Shown here piece after piece: positions 27,198-38,513 of a stretch of DNA of 64,000 nucleotides. The position numbers were made by a program, and so were the translations under genes. The first letter of the stretch is position 1. Each line of letters begins with the position of its first letter. The DNA lies in NCBI GenBank assembly GCA_037833965.1, contig AP031351.1:20162501-20226500 (forward strand). Direction: 5' to 3'. The notes beneath the pieces are model-generated. The model saw only the letters and a list, made by a program, of their open reading frames with translations. It made no database searches and had not been told where the DNA came from. Source of the DNA: Marchantia polymorpha subsp. ruderalis. Its lineage: Eukaryota > Streptophyta > Marchantiopsida > Marchantiales > Marchantiaceae.

Positions 27198-28230
27198 ACT
27201 CCACTTTAATTCGCATTAAGTAGTCTCAGTACCCTCTTCAATATATATTATTACTCGACAGGAAGATCTAGACGGAAACCTAACACAAGACCACTCTTTA
27301 AACGAAAATTAACTAGAACTAAGCTGTAACCATAACATAATAGAGTAATAATATATAAGGAATAATCAAGTAATATCAATAACTTTTCTAACATATGTTA
27401 TTACTTCCATAACATGATGAGTAATAACAAATAGAGCTAACTCAACAATATATCCTTAACTCGTGTTAAGGAATCTCAATATACTCTTTGATCTATATTA
27501 TTACTCCTATAACAAGATAAAATAATAACATACATAGGTAACTCAACAATCTTCCCTTAACTCGTGTTAAAGAATCTCAATATCCTCTCTAATCTATATT
27601 ATTACTGCTATAACAAGATAAAATAATAACATAGGTAACTCAACAATCTCTCCTTAACTCGTTTTAAGGAATCTAAATAACCTCTCTAACCTATATTATT
27701 ACTCCTATAACAAAATAGAGTATGGAACATAAAGAGATAACTCAACAATCTCCCTTAATTCATGTTTAGGAATCTCGATCAACTCTCTAATCTATATTAC
27801 TTCTCTCATAACATGATAGAGTAATAACATAAAAATAATAATTCAACAATTTCACCCTTAACTCGTGTTAAGGAATCTTAATCAACTCTCTAACCTATAT
27901 TACTATTTTCATAACATGATAGAGTAATAACATAAAAATAATAATTCAACAATTTCACCCTTAACTCGTGTTAAGGAATCTTAATCAACTCTCTAACCTA
28001 TATTACTATTCTCATAACATGATGGAGTAATAACATAAAAATAATAATTCAACAATTTCACCCTTAACTCGTGTTAAGGAATCTTAATCAACTCTCTAAC
28101 CTATATTACTGTTCTCATAACATGATAGAGTTATAACATACAGAGGTAATTCAACCATTTCACTCTTAATTCGTGTTAAGCAATCTCAATCACCTCTCCA
28201 ATCTATATTATTTTTCCATAGGAACTTCTA
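27190..28230 (-). repeat. About nine tandem units of ~100 bp containing the polypurine tract
   Basis: The landmark TTAACTCGTGTTAAGGAATCT or a variant occurs at 27,456, 27,557, 27,653, 27,755, 27,858, 27,961, 28,064 and 28,166, with a more diverged unit before. Spacing is 96-103 bp. The three units from 27,858 are nearly identical, so part of the amplification is recent. Each unit carries CTCAACAATCTCCC or a variant, which on the minus strand is a purine tract followed by TGTTGAG, the sequence at the PPT/LTR junction of this copia family. Copy 0 has the same sequence once. Confidence 0.85.
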
Positions 28231-29476
28231 GATAGTAACTTATCACAAGGCTACTCTTTAAACGAGAGTTAACTAGATTTAAGCCGAAGCCATAACAGTG
28301 TAGAGTAATGATATACATCTATAACTAAAAACCATATTTCTCGTGCTTCTTATGCACAACTTGCATAATAACACATTGTTGTCTAAAACTCTCCAAATGA
28401 ATAACTTTGGTCAACGCATTAGTTGGATTGAATTTACCGTCGATCTTGACTAACTCAATTGTTTTTCCAGACACTTCTTGTCTAATAAAGTGATACTTGA
28501 TGTCGATGTGCTTCACTCTACTCTCCATGATTTGGTTTGCAACCAAATGTAAAGCACTCTGGCTATGACAATGAAGATTTACCACGCCATGTGTCAATCA
28601 TCTTCATAATAAGCCTATCCAACAAAATAGCTTTCTTTGCCACTTTTGCTGCTGCCACATATTTAACTTCTGTTGTCAATTGAGCTACACACTTCTGCAA
28701 GGTAGATCTCCAACTAATGCTTTCACCGCCAAGTGTAAACACATTTCTAGTTGTAGATCTCCCTTTTTAAAAATCTTCTTGTGGTGATTAGTTTTTACTT
28801 TTTTTTCCAAAACGAGAAGTTTGAGAGGTAGAAGACTAGTAATTTCACACTTTTAGAATAAGAATACTACAAAGTAGAGTTAATAGTGGATTTTATGATA
28901 AAAGTCCAGTTAGAAGTAGTGAAATCCATTTAGCTTCCTTTCTTTCAAGTTAGTGTTTTTACTTGCAGGCAGTAAAATTGAATTAGATGAGTTATGATCT
29001 GATAAAGTATATACCTCATAACTTTTTCAATCAGTAACAAATTGACTTAGTTAGGGTTTCGATAGATAGAGCTCGGCACGTCGGTTTTAACGAGCCTAAG
29101 AACTCTTGAAATGAATAAGTGATCACTCAGTTATGAATGTCGGAAGTGGCTGGTATGGATAGGCAAAGGCGCAGAAGGGCCTTCGGACAAATGGTCTTTG
29201 GACTTCGGCTGAAGAGCCTTCGGACTTTGGCCTTAACCCCTTCGGCCTTTGGCCTTGGAGCATGGATTTTGCGGAAGCCATATCTTTGGGTTCGAGTGTC
29301 AACTAAAGCTAAAATTTGGTAGGGTTGTTGGTTTCAGCCGAACGCACATGCCTGCAAAATTTCATCTTCAACGTTGGAGTTCGTTTAAAGAAGTTATTAA
29401 TTCGGAGATTTGAGTTTGTGTGAACCTTTGGACTTTGGAGAAGTGACCTTCGGACTTTGGACTTAAAGGAATTTGA

Positions 29477-29727
29477 GAGAGAATTCAAGCGCGTGGTGGA
29501 GCTGGAGCGTCGAGTGAAGGAATTGACAACAAGCGGAGTAGCACGGCATCGGCAGTTATATATGAAGCTCAATTTGTTCATCTTCGGTTTGGAGGAGACG
29601 AAGTAGACCTGAAATTGGAATTGTCAGCCGTTTTGAGTAGGATAGGAATAGATATGAGCTCAACGAGCGCGCTATCTACTAGGTCGGATGGCGTCGCACC
29701 TGTTGGAAGCTCGCATCACAACGAGTG
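29477..29727 (+). pseudogene. C-terminal remnant of the family ORF in element B
   Basis: Translation gives ELERRVKELTTSGVARHRQ, then a frame change, then LSRIGIDMSSTSALSTRSDG and a TGA. This corresponds to the end of the ORF in C (SLERRLMSTKTSG, VLRRLGVESSLD, VTSDGIAPK). About 85 residues survive, with one frameshift. It shows that B derives from an ORF-bearing parent. Confidence 0.7.
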
Positions 29728-29748
29728 ACATTTTGGAGTGTTAGTTAG

Positions 29749-29776
29749 GAATAAAGAGGTCCAAGGCTTTGCCTTG
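29749..29776 (+). promoter_or_regulatory. AATAAA box and CAAGGC/GCCTTG hairpin of element B
   Basis: GAATAAAGAGGTC is followed by CAAGGCTTTGCCTTG (29,762-29,776), a perfect 6-bp stem with a 3-base loop, 22 bases or so after the ORF stop. It is the cleanest copy of the hairpin shared with A, C and D. Confidence 0.65.
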
Positions 29777-31987
29777 AGGGGAACTTTTCTATTAGTTAGT
29801 TTCTCAGCTTTAAGTCTACATTTCTCTGCACGTTTGTGAAACCAATATTTTTTTTCACCGTGTGAGAGTTGCTTTAGTTGTCAAAGATACCGCATCTGAA
29901 GTAGAGAGTCCAATTGAGATGTTATGAGTAGCGTATGGCTAGTTCGGGATTTAAGCAAATCTGTAAATTGGAAGCTTAGTGTAGCCGGTTTAGTGATCAA
30001 TCTTGGAAAATTCCCCCCCCCCCTTGAATACAGAGTGCACGGTCAAGTGCGATTCCTACAGGCTTTGGTTGGACAATTTTCATGTTGTGTGTGTGATTAT
30101 ACTCTGCTCTTCTGACCTTCGGCAAATATTCGAGTAGTGTCTTCTGGCAGTGACATGTGCCTGAGAAGTAAAACTCTTCAATAGAGTGTCAATTTGTGAC
30201 ACTATTTAGTTCTCTGGTGTTGTTTCTGTCCTCGTGAGATCATATCTTTACCATTATGCTCCATTTTGGTAATTATCTGCTATTACACTTCTCCGTAGTT
30301 AGCATCAACGTAGCTAAAAAAGGACTTGATAGTGTCTAATAATCCATCAAACAATAGGCCATAATCCACAATACTCTTTAGATATATCAAAATCCATTTC
30401 ACTACTTCCCAGTGAACTTTCCTTGGATTTGACATGTACATATTCATCTTTCCCATTGCCAAAGTAATATCAGGCCTAGTGCACATCATTAAATACATGA
30501 GACTTAGTGCACATCATTAAATACATGAGACTGTCTACAGCTTGTTCATAGAAGACATATGATATTCTTCCTTTCTCCATAGCATCTGTAGAACATTAAG
30601 CTGCAGAGAGTTTAAAATTGTGTTGACATATGAGTCCTCACTTCTTTCGAATCGGCCATATTGAACCTCTTAAGTATACAACAAACATACTTGCATAGAT
30701 TCAACCATAACTTCTTTTGTTCAAGATCCCTATAAATATACATGTCTAATATACTCTTTGTTCATTCATATTCTTCATCTTAAATGCAAATTTTAGCTGA
30801 CTCTTACATTCATCGACATCGGATTGATTCTTTGCCAAGATGAGCATGTCATCAACGTAAAGTATTAAAATGATGAGATTGAACGTCTCATCATTCACCT
30901 TTTTCATGCTCACACAAGGATAATACACGCTTTGTTGTAAAACCTTGTGCCTTCATAAACTCATCAAATTGTGTATTTCACTTCCTAGAAGCTTGTCTCA
31001 GTCCATACAGTGATTTCAGCAATCTACAAACCAACCTCTCTTAGCCTTTGACCTCAAAACCAATTGGTTGTTTCATGTAAATCTACTCCTATAAATATCC
31101 ATAAAAAAATACTGTAACCACATTTATCTAGTTCATAACGAGACTAAATATCACGGCCCGTGCACATATGAGACGAATTGTAGTATACTTTGCTATAGGC
31201 AAAAAAAATTTGTGTGAATTACACAAATCTCGTATGTGAAACCTCTAGCCACCAACCTGGTTTTGAAGATTCTTGCCTAATCTCCTTTTGGATTGTATTT
31301 CAACTTGTATATCCACTTGGAGTCAATCAACGTCTGATCTTTAGAAAGCTCAACCAACTCCTAAATCTTGTTATCAATCAATGGCAGCATCTCCCGCTCC
31401 ATAGCAACATTTCACTCAAGCTTGTTGACCAAAGCTTGAGCTTCCTCGTATGAGTGGAAGAAGGTTCAATCTTGGAAGAAGGTTCACCTTCTTTCAAGAT
31501 CAACGCCATATTATCCTCATCCTCAAAATCAAGATCTTTGAGAATGGATGAGTTGACCCATACACTAGATTTCTCAAAAACTCTAATAGGATGTTGTGAT
31601 CTACTAGTAGACGTTTTCGTTTGATTTAATATTGTCTGGTACTATACCAATAGGCTCACCATCAATAACTTGCTCCTGTAGTTTTTGTTCCTCAAGATTT
31701 TGCTTCACATGCATCAGTGCTTCTTCTTGTGTCAGATCATTAGTGATAGAATGATCAAACTCTCCCATAACAACATCCGTGAGTACAGATTTTTCCTTGT
31801 TAATACAGGAAGCCTCAAAACTCTACTCCTCTTTCAATAAGCCAGGCTCATTGAAAGAAACATCCCTACTAACAACCACCTTACGGGCAACTTGATCCCA
31901 TAGCTTGTAACCTTTCACTCCACTAGCATACCAAGAAAACGACATTTTTTGGATATAGGATCTAATTTATCATTTGTTCCTTAGTTT

Positions 31988-32285
31988 TGAAAGACTCAAG
32001 CAAAGAGTCAAAGAAAGCATGTGAAGATTGATGCAAATGAGTACAAAGAGTTTCACATATATACTTCCATGCTAGCTACTAGCTCACACAATGGCGAGCT
32101 CGCTACTAGCTCAGTTACTGAGCGTGCCTATCCTATTGGGTCTCGGCCACGACCTTATCCATCATGCCCCCCCCCACGTGCTCCTCCACATGGTTGGGGC
32201 AAACTTCTCGAGGTCGTCCCACATGCACCCTTAGGTACAGACTGACTAGACGTACTTTAGTCCTACCAAGTCATCTGTAAATCCA
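31988..32285 (-). repeat. 3' LTR of copia copy 2
   Basis: Aligns with 55,428-55,725 with scattered substitutions. The low-coordinate edge TGAAAG (minus-strand ...TTTCA) is exactly where the two copies stop matching. The high-coordinate edge is less certain. It carries GCTAGCTACTAGCTC and GCGAGCTCGC palindromes. Confidence 0.7.
32094..32103. repeat. Palindrome GCGAGCTCGC in the 3' LTR (family also at 32,347-32,364)
   Basis: A perfect 10-bp palindrome in the LTR. A longer relative, AGTAGCGAGTTTGCTACT, lies at 32,347-32,364 in the 3' UTR. The matching place in the 5' LTR reads GCAAGCTTGC (55,534-55,543): both arms changed and the palindrome stayed perfect. See the cluster at 46,132-46,846. Confidence 0.75.
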
Positions 32286-32448
32286 TCATTACTTATATCA
32301 CTACCACGCGGGCAGTTAGTGTGATCTATTCTAAACCACATGCTATAGTAGCGAGTTTGCTACTGATCCTGGTCTCACCACTCTTCCTACAATGCAACCG
32401 TGCACTGCACTAATGGATCCCAACTAAAATCTTCAGCCTCTCAAACTG

Positions 32449-32640
32449 TCATGCTGGCAGCACCTTGGTCTGAAAATTTGCAAGCATCTTGTTAGTCGGG
32501 CAGTACTCAAACTTAACCTCACCCCTCATCACCCGCTCCCTCTCAAAATGATGCATGATGTCAATGTGCTTTGACCGCTCGCTCGCCATGGAATGCTTCA
32601 GGAGCTTCAGAGACCCTTGGTTGTCCCCCTTGATGTCCAC
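32449..32640 (-). pseudogene. Copia copy 2 RNase H, C-terminal part
   Basis: Contains DNQGSLKLLKH, RSKHIDIMHHFERE and a closing NKMLANFQTKVLP, the usual end of a copia polyprotein, followed by a stop at 32,449. It continues in frame with 40,462-40,683 once the gypsy element and one 4-bp target copy are disregarded, so the gypsy insertion cut a then-continuous RNase H frame. Confidence 0.85.
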
Positions 32641-32645
32641 TGTTC

Positions 32646-33503
32646 TGCAACCTCCGGGCTGACTCTCACTCAGGTTTACCTCTGATGGCTTTGTGGTAGC
32701 GCATCATGGTTCTAGAAGACTAAGATTCATACTCTCACTCATGTCCCAAACACCTTCTCTTACAAACTCTCATGTATCACTCCAACTCACACACAACTCT
32801 CCTCACATCACCCTCTTCACATAAATGCAAACACACGTCGATACTCCAAGATACTCAAAAACTTCACTCCTTCATTACTGAAACAAGTCCTCACACATGA
32901 CTCTCCAAACTTGCTTGAGAGGTGCTACTCTACCTCTCTATTTATACTACTTGAGAAGTTACCATAGTAACATGTGGTAATTTCTCCTAACTTACTTTTA
33001 CCTAGGTAAGTTTGACTAACCTTCTCTACGTGGCAACATGCCATTGGCCTACCTAAACCTTCTAGAAGCTTCCGGAATCCAAGGTTGAGGTGGCGACATG
33101 CCATTGGAAGCTTTTAAACTTCTACAAGCTTCCTAACCACTAAGTCAACATTAGACTTAGTCTAGCCAATCATCTTTCATACATTTAGTCAAACCAATCA
33201 AATCCAAGCTTCTAGTCAAATATCTAATCCCTTGGAATCTAGAACTTTTGTATAAGACAAAATAGAAGTGCTCACTCCTTGTAAAAGACAAAATAGAAGT
33301 GCTCACTCCATTCTTCTAGAACTCCGCTAATTACTCCGCCAACTATAGACATTGTAGCTAAACTTAGTCATGACTAGATAAACTTAGTTATAACTAACTA
33401 GTTTAGTCATAACTAGCTAGTCTTAGCTATGCCTTGGCTAATCATCCTTATTCCCTTGACCACTTCTAAGACTTAGTACATATGTGCAACACCCGGTCTT
33501 ACA
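32646..33503 (-). repeat. 3' LTR of the young gypsy element
   Basis: 858 bp, starting TGTAAGACCGGGTGTTGCAC on the minus strand and ending GGAGGTTGCA. It contains a TATA-like TATAAATAGAG (minus strand, near 32,940) and a short direct duplication of GACAAAATAGAAGTGCTCAC (near 33,260 and 33,287). Confidence 0.95.
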
Positions 33504-33518
33504 TTTACCCCCGGACCA
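33504..33518 (-). promoter_or_regulatory. Polypurine tract of the gypsy element
   Basis: The minus strand reads GGTCCGGGGGTAAA directly before the 3' LTR. The GGGGGTAAA core is a plausible plus-strand primer, just after the gag-pol stop at 33,527. Confidence 0.6.
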
Positions 33519-33526
33519 AGATTTCA

Positions 33527-36500
33527 CTACGCCCTCGGAGTGAAAGAATCTGATCTTCGATGGAATAACTTCAACTTGTCGTGGTTGACTCGATCGAAGT
33601 GACGTCCTCCTAACTCCTTGATGTCATAAGTGAAATTTCCCCACACCTTCTCAACTATGAAAGGTCCAAAATACTTAGGAAGAAACTTTTTCCTAGCTCT
33701 CTTGTATCTAATTGCATCAAAGAGCATCACCCAATCACCTTCCTTGAACGGCTTCAAGTTCTGGTTTCCACTTCGTTTGTCGTGATACTTCTTCTGCAAC
33801 TGTTGAGCCCGCTCCACTCGTACCATGGCTAATGCTCGAGCTTCCTCCAACTCCATCAATTGTTGTTGGCGAGACTTGATGGCTTCTGCTCCATTTGATT
33901 TCTTCAACCTTTGCTGGATTGTTGTGAATGTTGTCAAGTCAAACTGTATGGGAAGTTTTGACTCAACTCCATACACCATCCGAAAAGGTGAGTATCCGGT
34001 AGATGTCTTCCATGTTGTGCGATACTCCCATAAGATAGCATGGAGCCTCTTGTCCCAATTGTGTTTACTCCCGTCCATGTCTGCATCCTTGGCCAACATC
34101 ATACACAAAGTGTAGTTGGTCCGCTCCGCCAACCCGTTAGCGTTAGGTTTGTAGGAAGTGGTTACTCGAGCCTTGATGGAAAAGTGCTCCAACATGGCTT
34201 GAATCATACTTCCCACAAATTCTCCTCCTCTATCTGATACTAACTCCAATGGACAACCAAATCGAGTAATGATTCTCTCATATAAAAATCTACCAACCTC
34301 CTTCTCATTAGTAGATTTAAGTGGTCTTGCCTCTACCCACTTCGTAAGATAATCTGTAGCTATCACAATGAACTTATTCCCTCGAGGAGTAAGATTCAAA
34401 GGACCTACAAAATCTATTCCCCACTTTTCAAAAGGACCTAACACTGGTACAGAAATCATAGGAGGGGTTTTCATGGACTTTTTAGCAAAAGCTTGACACA
34501 CATCACAACTTTTGCAATATTCCACACAATCCTTAAAAATACCCTTCCAATGATAACCAGCATCAAGAATTTTGAAGGCAGTTACCTTCCCCGCAAAATG
34601 TCCTCCACATACTGCACCATCATGAAACTCCTTCATGAGTTGTAGTGCCTCTCCTCTCCCAACCGCCCTTCGTAGAAGTCCGTCAGCTCCTTGATGAAAA
34701 AGTACCTTCTCCATGATCATATAAGGTTGACATCTCTTCACTAATGCATTTTTCTCCCTTTGATGCATTCCTTGAGGAAACTCTCCTCTAGAGATGAAAT
34801 CCCAAATTTCCTTGTACTCCTCCGGTACTGTTGTCACCGTGTCCATGACTAGCAAGTCCTCATCCGGAAAGGTGTCATCTACTGACTGATCTCCTCCATC
34901 ATCATATGCTCTCGACATCAAATCCGCATTAGCATGCTTCTTTCCAGGTCTATCCTCAATGGTATAATCAAACTCTGCTAGTAGTAGCTTCCATCTAGCT
35001 ATCCTCCCTTCAGCATTAGGCTTGTTGAAAATGTATTTCAAAGCCTTATGATCAGTCACTATAGTGAATCTCCCACCCAACAAATAATGTCGAAACTTCT
35101 TAAGTGAGAAGATTACAGCTAAGGCCTCTCTCTCTGTCACTGAGTAATTCTTCTCCGCTTGAACCATTTGTCTACTAGCATAGGCAATTGGATGATCATG
35201 CTTTTCATCATCTAATTGACTCAAGGTGCATCCTACAGCAATATTTGATGCATCTGTGTAGAGAATGAAAGGTTTACCCCAATCCGGTTTCGCCAAAATT
35301 GGAGCCGTCACCAACGCCTTCTTGAGAACTTCGAACGCCTTCTTTGCAGCTTCATCCTTGAAAATGAGTTCGTACTCCACTCCCTTCTTCATGTAATTCG
35401 TCAAGGCATGAGCTTTGTTGGAGAAGGACAAGATGAACCGTCGATAGTACCCCACCATACCAAGGAATTGCCTCAACTTGGTTAAAGTCGCCGGAAAAGG
35501 TAACTCCATGATCCGTGTCACCTTCTCTGGGTCCACCGCTATACCATTCTTGGAGATGATATGCCCCAACAATAGGCCTTCCTCACATCCAAAAATGCAT
35601 TTTTCTGGATTGAGTGAAGCCTTAGCTTCCTCCAGCCGTTGAAGTATTTTGATCAAATGATCAAAATGATCCGCTTTCCTCCCGTAAACACAAAAATCAT
35701 CTATGAAATCCCTTACAAACTTTCCAATGAAAGGTTCAAACACTCTATTCATGAACCTTTGAAAAGTGGCAGGAGCATTACATAGACCAAACGGCATCAC
35801 TCTAAAAGCGAAGGTTCCCCATGGAGTAGTAAAAGTTGTTTTGAGTTGGTCTTCTAAGGCAATTTGGATTTGGTTATAGCCACTATAACCATCTCCAAAA
35901 CTATACCACTCATGGCCAGCAACCTCCTCTAGAATCTCATCTATGAAAGGCAAGGGATAGTAGTCTTTCTTTGTGACAGCATTCAACTTTTTGTAATCTA
36001 CGCACACTCGTAGCTTACCATTCTTCTTCTTCACTATCACAATTGGAGACACCCATTCAGAATTTTCTACCTCGTAGATGAAGCCAGCCTCCTTGAGCTT
36101 GTCGATCTCCTCCTTCACCACAAGAGCCGTAGGTGGATTTATTCGGCGTTGCTTTTGCCGAATAGGACGAGCTTTCTCCTCCAACTCGATGCGATGAGTC
36201 TCCAACGTCACATGCTTAAGATCCTTGTAACTAAAGGCAAAAACATGAATATATTTGCGAAATATATCCAGAAACTTTGCCTTTTCCTCCTTGGTAACCT
36301 TGGGACCAAACCTGAGAGTGGACAGTCGTCGACACACCTCCTCTTCGCTCATCTCCACTTTGTCAGGATCTTTCTTCACTCCAGGCCTAGGCAACAACTC
36401 CATGGCAGCAATGACTTGTACTTGAACATTATCATCAGAAGAGTACTCCGATGATGTTTCTTGATCAGAAGTTGAGATGTCTGTGTCAACTTCTGAAAAG

Positions 36501-38299
36501 CTACCACTCTCTTCACTCTCAGATTCCCAATACTCGTCAGTTGGTCTATCTGAGTCAGTGGTGGATTCCCCTCCTCTCGTCAAAGGAACCTTAACTCGAT
36601 GGTTCTTTGGGCCTATCCTCAAATAGCCCTTGTGCCATCGGTCCGTAGTCCTTACCGCCCTCAACCAAGGACGTCCCAACAGCAAGTCGTAGCTAGCTTC
36701 CTTGAGAATTTGGAAGGAAAGCAAAGTTTGCACTCCCCTCACACTAACCACAACTTTGTCTACCACCCCCAGTGGTCTTACCTTCTGTTTGTTGGCCATA
36801 CCAACAATTATGCTAGAAGGTCTAGAAGGTTGCATACCCAACTTCTGCATCAACCTCTCAGACATGGCATTCACAGCCGATCCACCATCAACCAACACAT
36901 CTGATACATCATGTCCATTGATCCTCACTTCGATCTTTGAAGCATGTGTACATACCTCCGAAGTAGCCGCATCCACCACCCCAACTCCCACATTGGTCAT
37001 GTGAGCCTTCCCCTTAGATTTCCGCTTCTTGGTCCTTGTGGAGATAAGACCTCCTCTTAACTCCTTCCGAATGGCTGGATTCAAGGCAATCAGCTGACCA
37101 ACTGTTATATTGGCCTTCTGATTTCCTACATCCTCCACCACGTCATACTTAGCTTGAGAAGATGAAATGGAAAAGTCATCCATGCCCAACTTCTTCCTTG
37201 GTACTCTTGGTTGACTCACTCCACTTGACCGTGTACTTCGACTTGGCGTGTCCTCCATGAAAATCGATTCGTCCGCAAATCGGGCCCGCTTCTTCTCATG
37301 AGCAAGGATATCCACTTTCGATTTTGAGCTCTCCCCTTTCTCAAAAGTGCATTGATGAGGGAATACATCAATGGATGCTACTCCCTTATCCTTGGCTTGT
37401 TGCGTGGCCGGTGCATTGTTGTTGTGCCGAACTCCATCATGTTGTCGAGGGTTAGGACAATTCCTCTGAAAATGAGGACCTCCACAAGAAAAGCAAGAAA
37501 CCGCAAAGTTTCCTGAAGGTGGATTTCCTCTTGGAGGATAATTTCCATACCCCCTAGAGCCTCCTACTACGTTCTGATTCCTCTTCTCCCACAACTGTAC
37601 TACATTGATCTTGAGATCTGCTAGAGTCTCCGTGATAGATTTCAACTCATTTTGAAAATCCACACTAGGATTCGCTATCGTGGATGAAGTAGAAGTGTTT
37701 GAAACAATAGACCTTCCTACAACCGGTGGAGCTACTTCTCTAGCCACCAAGCTAGAATCATCATCTTCTAAGCTCTCCTCCATTCTAATAGCAATTCGAA
37801 TGGCTTCAGCCTTAGAAGAGGGCTTCTCGTATCTCACCTTACTTCGAATCTCTGGTCTCAAACCTCCAACGAAGTTCTTCATGAGCATCGCCCTTATCCC
37901 CACCATTGTAGCATCCACTTCGTCTCCGCCCTTCCTCAACACCACGTGGAATCTAGATTCCAACTTCTCGGTTCTCTCCACATAGGTCCTCACCTTCTCG
38001 TTCTCTCCTTGTTTCAAGAAGGTGACCTCACACATCAACTTTTCATAACTTTCACTGGGAAGAAAGTTTTCGATCAGGTTCTCCGTTAATGTCTCCCACG
38101 TGTCGTCCTCCGAATGCTCCCTCTTGTACTCCTTGTACCACTTGAGAGCAGAATCCTCCAAGAAATCCGGCAAAAGCATAGCCCACTCGTCTTTCTTCCT
38201 CTCATTGTTTCCTATGCAAGCCCTCTTGAAGTCCCTAACAAAAGCTTCTACATCCTCATTCTCCCTCCCATAAAATACCGGAAGCTTCCCCATTTCCAA
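33527..38299 (-). CDS. Ty3/gypsy Gag-Pol polyprotein, intact, 1,590 aa
   Basis: A single uninterrupted frame. In order: a retrotransposon Gag domain (about 1-190, with ALKWYKEYK); a CCHC knuckle CFSCGGPHFQRNC near 268; an aspartic protease with VLVDGGSAVNAM near 468; reverse transcriptase (about 720-900) with CVDYKKLNA, FGLCNAPATFQ and the catalytic FIDD near 864; RNase H from LYTDAS near 1,014; and integrase from about 1,230 with a zinc-binding HX..CxxC region, WGIDFVGP, SDRGGEF and GLAERTN giving the D, D, E residues. The integrase ends at SFTPRA with no chromodomain. It makes the particle, copies the RNA and integrates the DNA. The FIDD motif in place of the common YLDD is notable but plausible. 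Confidence 0.95.
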   Translation of the reverse strand: MEMGKLPVFYGRENEDVEAFVRDFKRACIGNNERKKDEWAMLLPDFLEDSALKWYKEYKREHSEDDTWETLTENLIENFLPSESYEKLMCEVTFLKQGENEKVRTYVERTEKLESRFHVVLRKGGDEVDATMVGIRAMLMKNFVGGLRPEIRSKVRYEKPSSKAEAIRIAIRMEESLEDDDSSLVAREVAPPVVGRSIVSNTSTSSTIANPSVDFQNELKSITETLADLKINVVQLWEKRNQNVVGGSRGYGNYPPRGNPPSGNFAVSCFSCGGPHFQRNCPNPRQHDGVRHNNNAPATQQAKDKGVASIDVFPHQCTFEKGESSKSKVDILAHEKKRARFADESIFMEDTPSRSTRSSGVSQPRVPRKKLGMDDFSISSSQAKYDVVEDVGNQKANITVGQLIALNPAIRKELRGGLISTRTKKRKSKGKAHMTNVGVGVVDAATSEVCTHASKIEVRINGHDVSDVLVDGGSAVNAMSERLMQKLGMQPSRPSSIIVGMANKQKVRPLGVVDKVVVSVRGVQTLLSFQILKEASYDLLLGRPWLRAVRTTDRWHKGYLRIGPKNHRVKVPLTRGGESTTDSDRPTDEYWESESEESGSFSEVDTDISTSDQETSSEYSSDDNVQVQVIAAMELLPRPGVKKDPDKVEMSEEEVCRRLSTLRFGPKVTKEEKAKFLDIFRKYIHVFAFSYKDLKHVTLETHRIELEEKARPIRQKQRRINPPTALVVKEEIDKLKEAGFIYEVENSEWVSPIVIVKKKNGKLRVCVDYKKLNAVTKKDYYPLPFIDEILEEVAGHEWYSFGDGYSGYNQIQIALEDQLKTTFTTPWGTFAFRVMPFGLCNAPATFQRFMNRVFEPFIGKFVRDFIDDFCVYGRKADHFDHLIKILQRLEEAKASLNPEKCIFGCEEGLLLGHIISKNGIAVDPEKVTRIMELPFPATLTKLRQFLGMVGYYRRFILSFSNKAHALTNYMKKGVEYELIFKDEAAKKAFEVLKKALVTAPILAKPDWGKPFILYTDASNIAVGCTLSQLDDEKHDHPIAYASRQMVQAEKNYSVTEREALAVIFSLKKFRHYLLGGRFTIVTDHKALKYIFNKPNAEGRIARWKLLLAEFDYTIEDRPGKKHANADLMSRAYDDGGDQSVDDTFPDEDLLVMDTVTTVPEEYKEIWDFISRGEFPQGMHQREKNALVKRCQPYMIMEKVLFHQGADGLLRRAVGRGEALQLMKEFHDGAVCGGHFAGKVTAFKILDAGYHWKGIFKDCVEYCKSCDVCQAFAKKSMKTPPMISVPVLGPFEKWGIDFVGPLNLTPRGNKFIVIATDYLTKWVEARPLKSTNEKEVGRFLYERIITRFGCPLELVSDRGGEFVGSMIQAMLEHFSIKARVTTSYKPNANGLAERTNYTLCMMLAKDADMDGSKHNWDKRLHAILWEYRTTWKTSTGYSPFRMVYGVESKLPIQFDLTTFTTIQQRLKKSNGAEAIKSRQQQLMELEEARALAMVRVERAQQLQKKYHDKRSGNQNLKPFKEGDWVMLFDAIRYKRARKKFLPKYFGPFIVEKVWGNFTYDIKELGGRHFDRVNHDKLKLFHRRSDSFTPRA

Positions 38300-38513
38300 C
38301 TAATTTTTTTTATTTTTATTTTTATTGGAAATTTATATGGGGCTTCCTAATACAATATAAACAACACTAACTCCATCCTTGAGTAATTCATCAAAGGAAA
38401 CACAAAAGGAATTGGTTGTTCCAAGATAGCCAAAGCTCTCTCCTCTCCTAGGCATACGATGAGTCTTACCCTCATCATCATCTTCTCCATCATTCGAATG
38501 ATGATCTCCATCT

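Larger units (their letters stand above)
28780..30287 (+). mobile_element. Element B: short member of the TGTGGT...TTACA family
   Basis: Begins TGTGGTGATTAGTTTTTAC, ends CTGCTATTACA, and is flanked by a perfect 5-bp duplication CTTCT (28,775-28,779 and 30,288-30,292). It interrupts the RNase H region of copia copy 1. It aligns with element A over most of its length. The block at 29,044-29,100 (AGAGCTCGGCACG..., TTTTAACGAGCC) also aligns with D at 47,963-48,015. A remnant of the family ORF's C-terminus lies at about 29,477-29,727. B is therefore an internally deleted copy. Confidence 0.88.
28325..31980 (-). pseudogene. Copia copy 1 polyprotein remnant (IN-RT-RNase H)
   Basis: Minus-strand pieces follow the Ty1/copia order. 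The integrase C-terminus at about 31,830-31,970 reads DPISKKCRFLGY and VVSRDVSFNE. RT at 30,746-30,928 has the catalytic ILYVDDMLILA. The RT end at 30,283-30,498 has MYLMMCTRPDI. RNase H reads SYVDANYGE and then, after element B, SALHLVANQIMES and VKHIDIKYHF (28,325-28,597). Frameshifts and stops break the frame, and B sits inside the RNase H coding region. The enzyme set is typical of a copia pol, but it is inactive. Confidence 0.8.
26982..31987 (-). mobile_element. Ty1/copia element copy 1, truncated and carrying element B
   Basis: From low to high coordinate: 3' LTR (26,982-27,197), an array of about 100-bp repeats (27,190-28,230), RNase H, element B (28,780-30,287), rest of RNase H and RT, and the integrase C-terminus to 31,987. 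There it is cut by the 3' LTR of copia copy 2. The gag half and 5' LTR are not found on the far side of copy 2 (after 55,725), so they were lost. Confidence 0.75.

Noticed and set aside
27190..28230. ~100-bp tandem repeats as a centromeric satellite
   Set aside because: Only about nine units, lying next to a copia LTR and derived from its polypurine-tract junction.
33527..38299. Gypsy element as a chromovirus
   Set aside because: The integrase C-terminus ends shortly after the GPFIVEKV region with no chromodomain.
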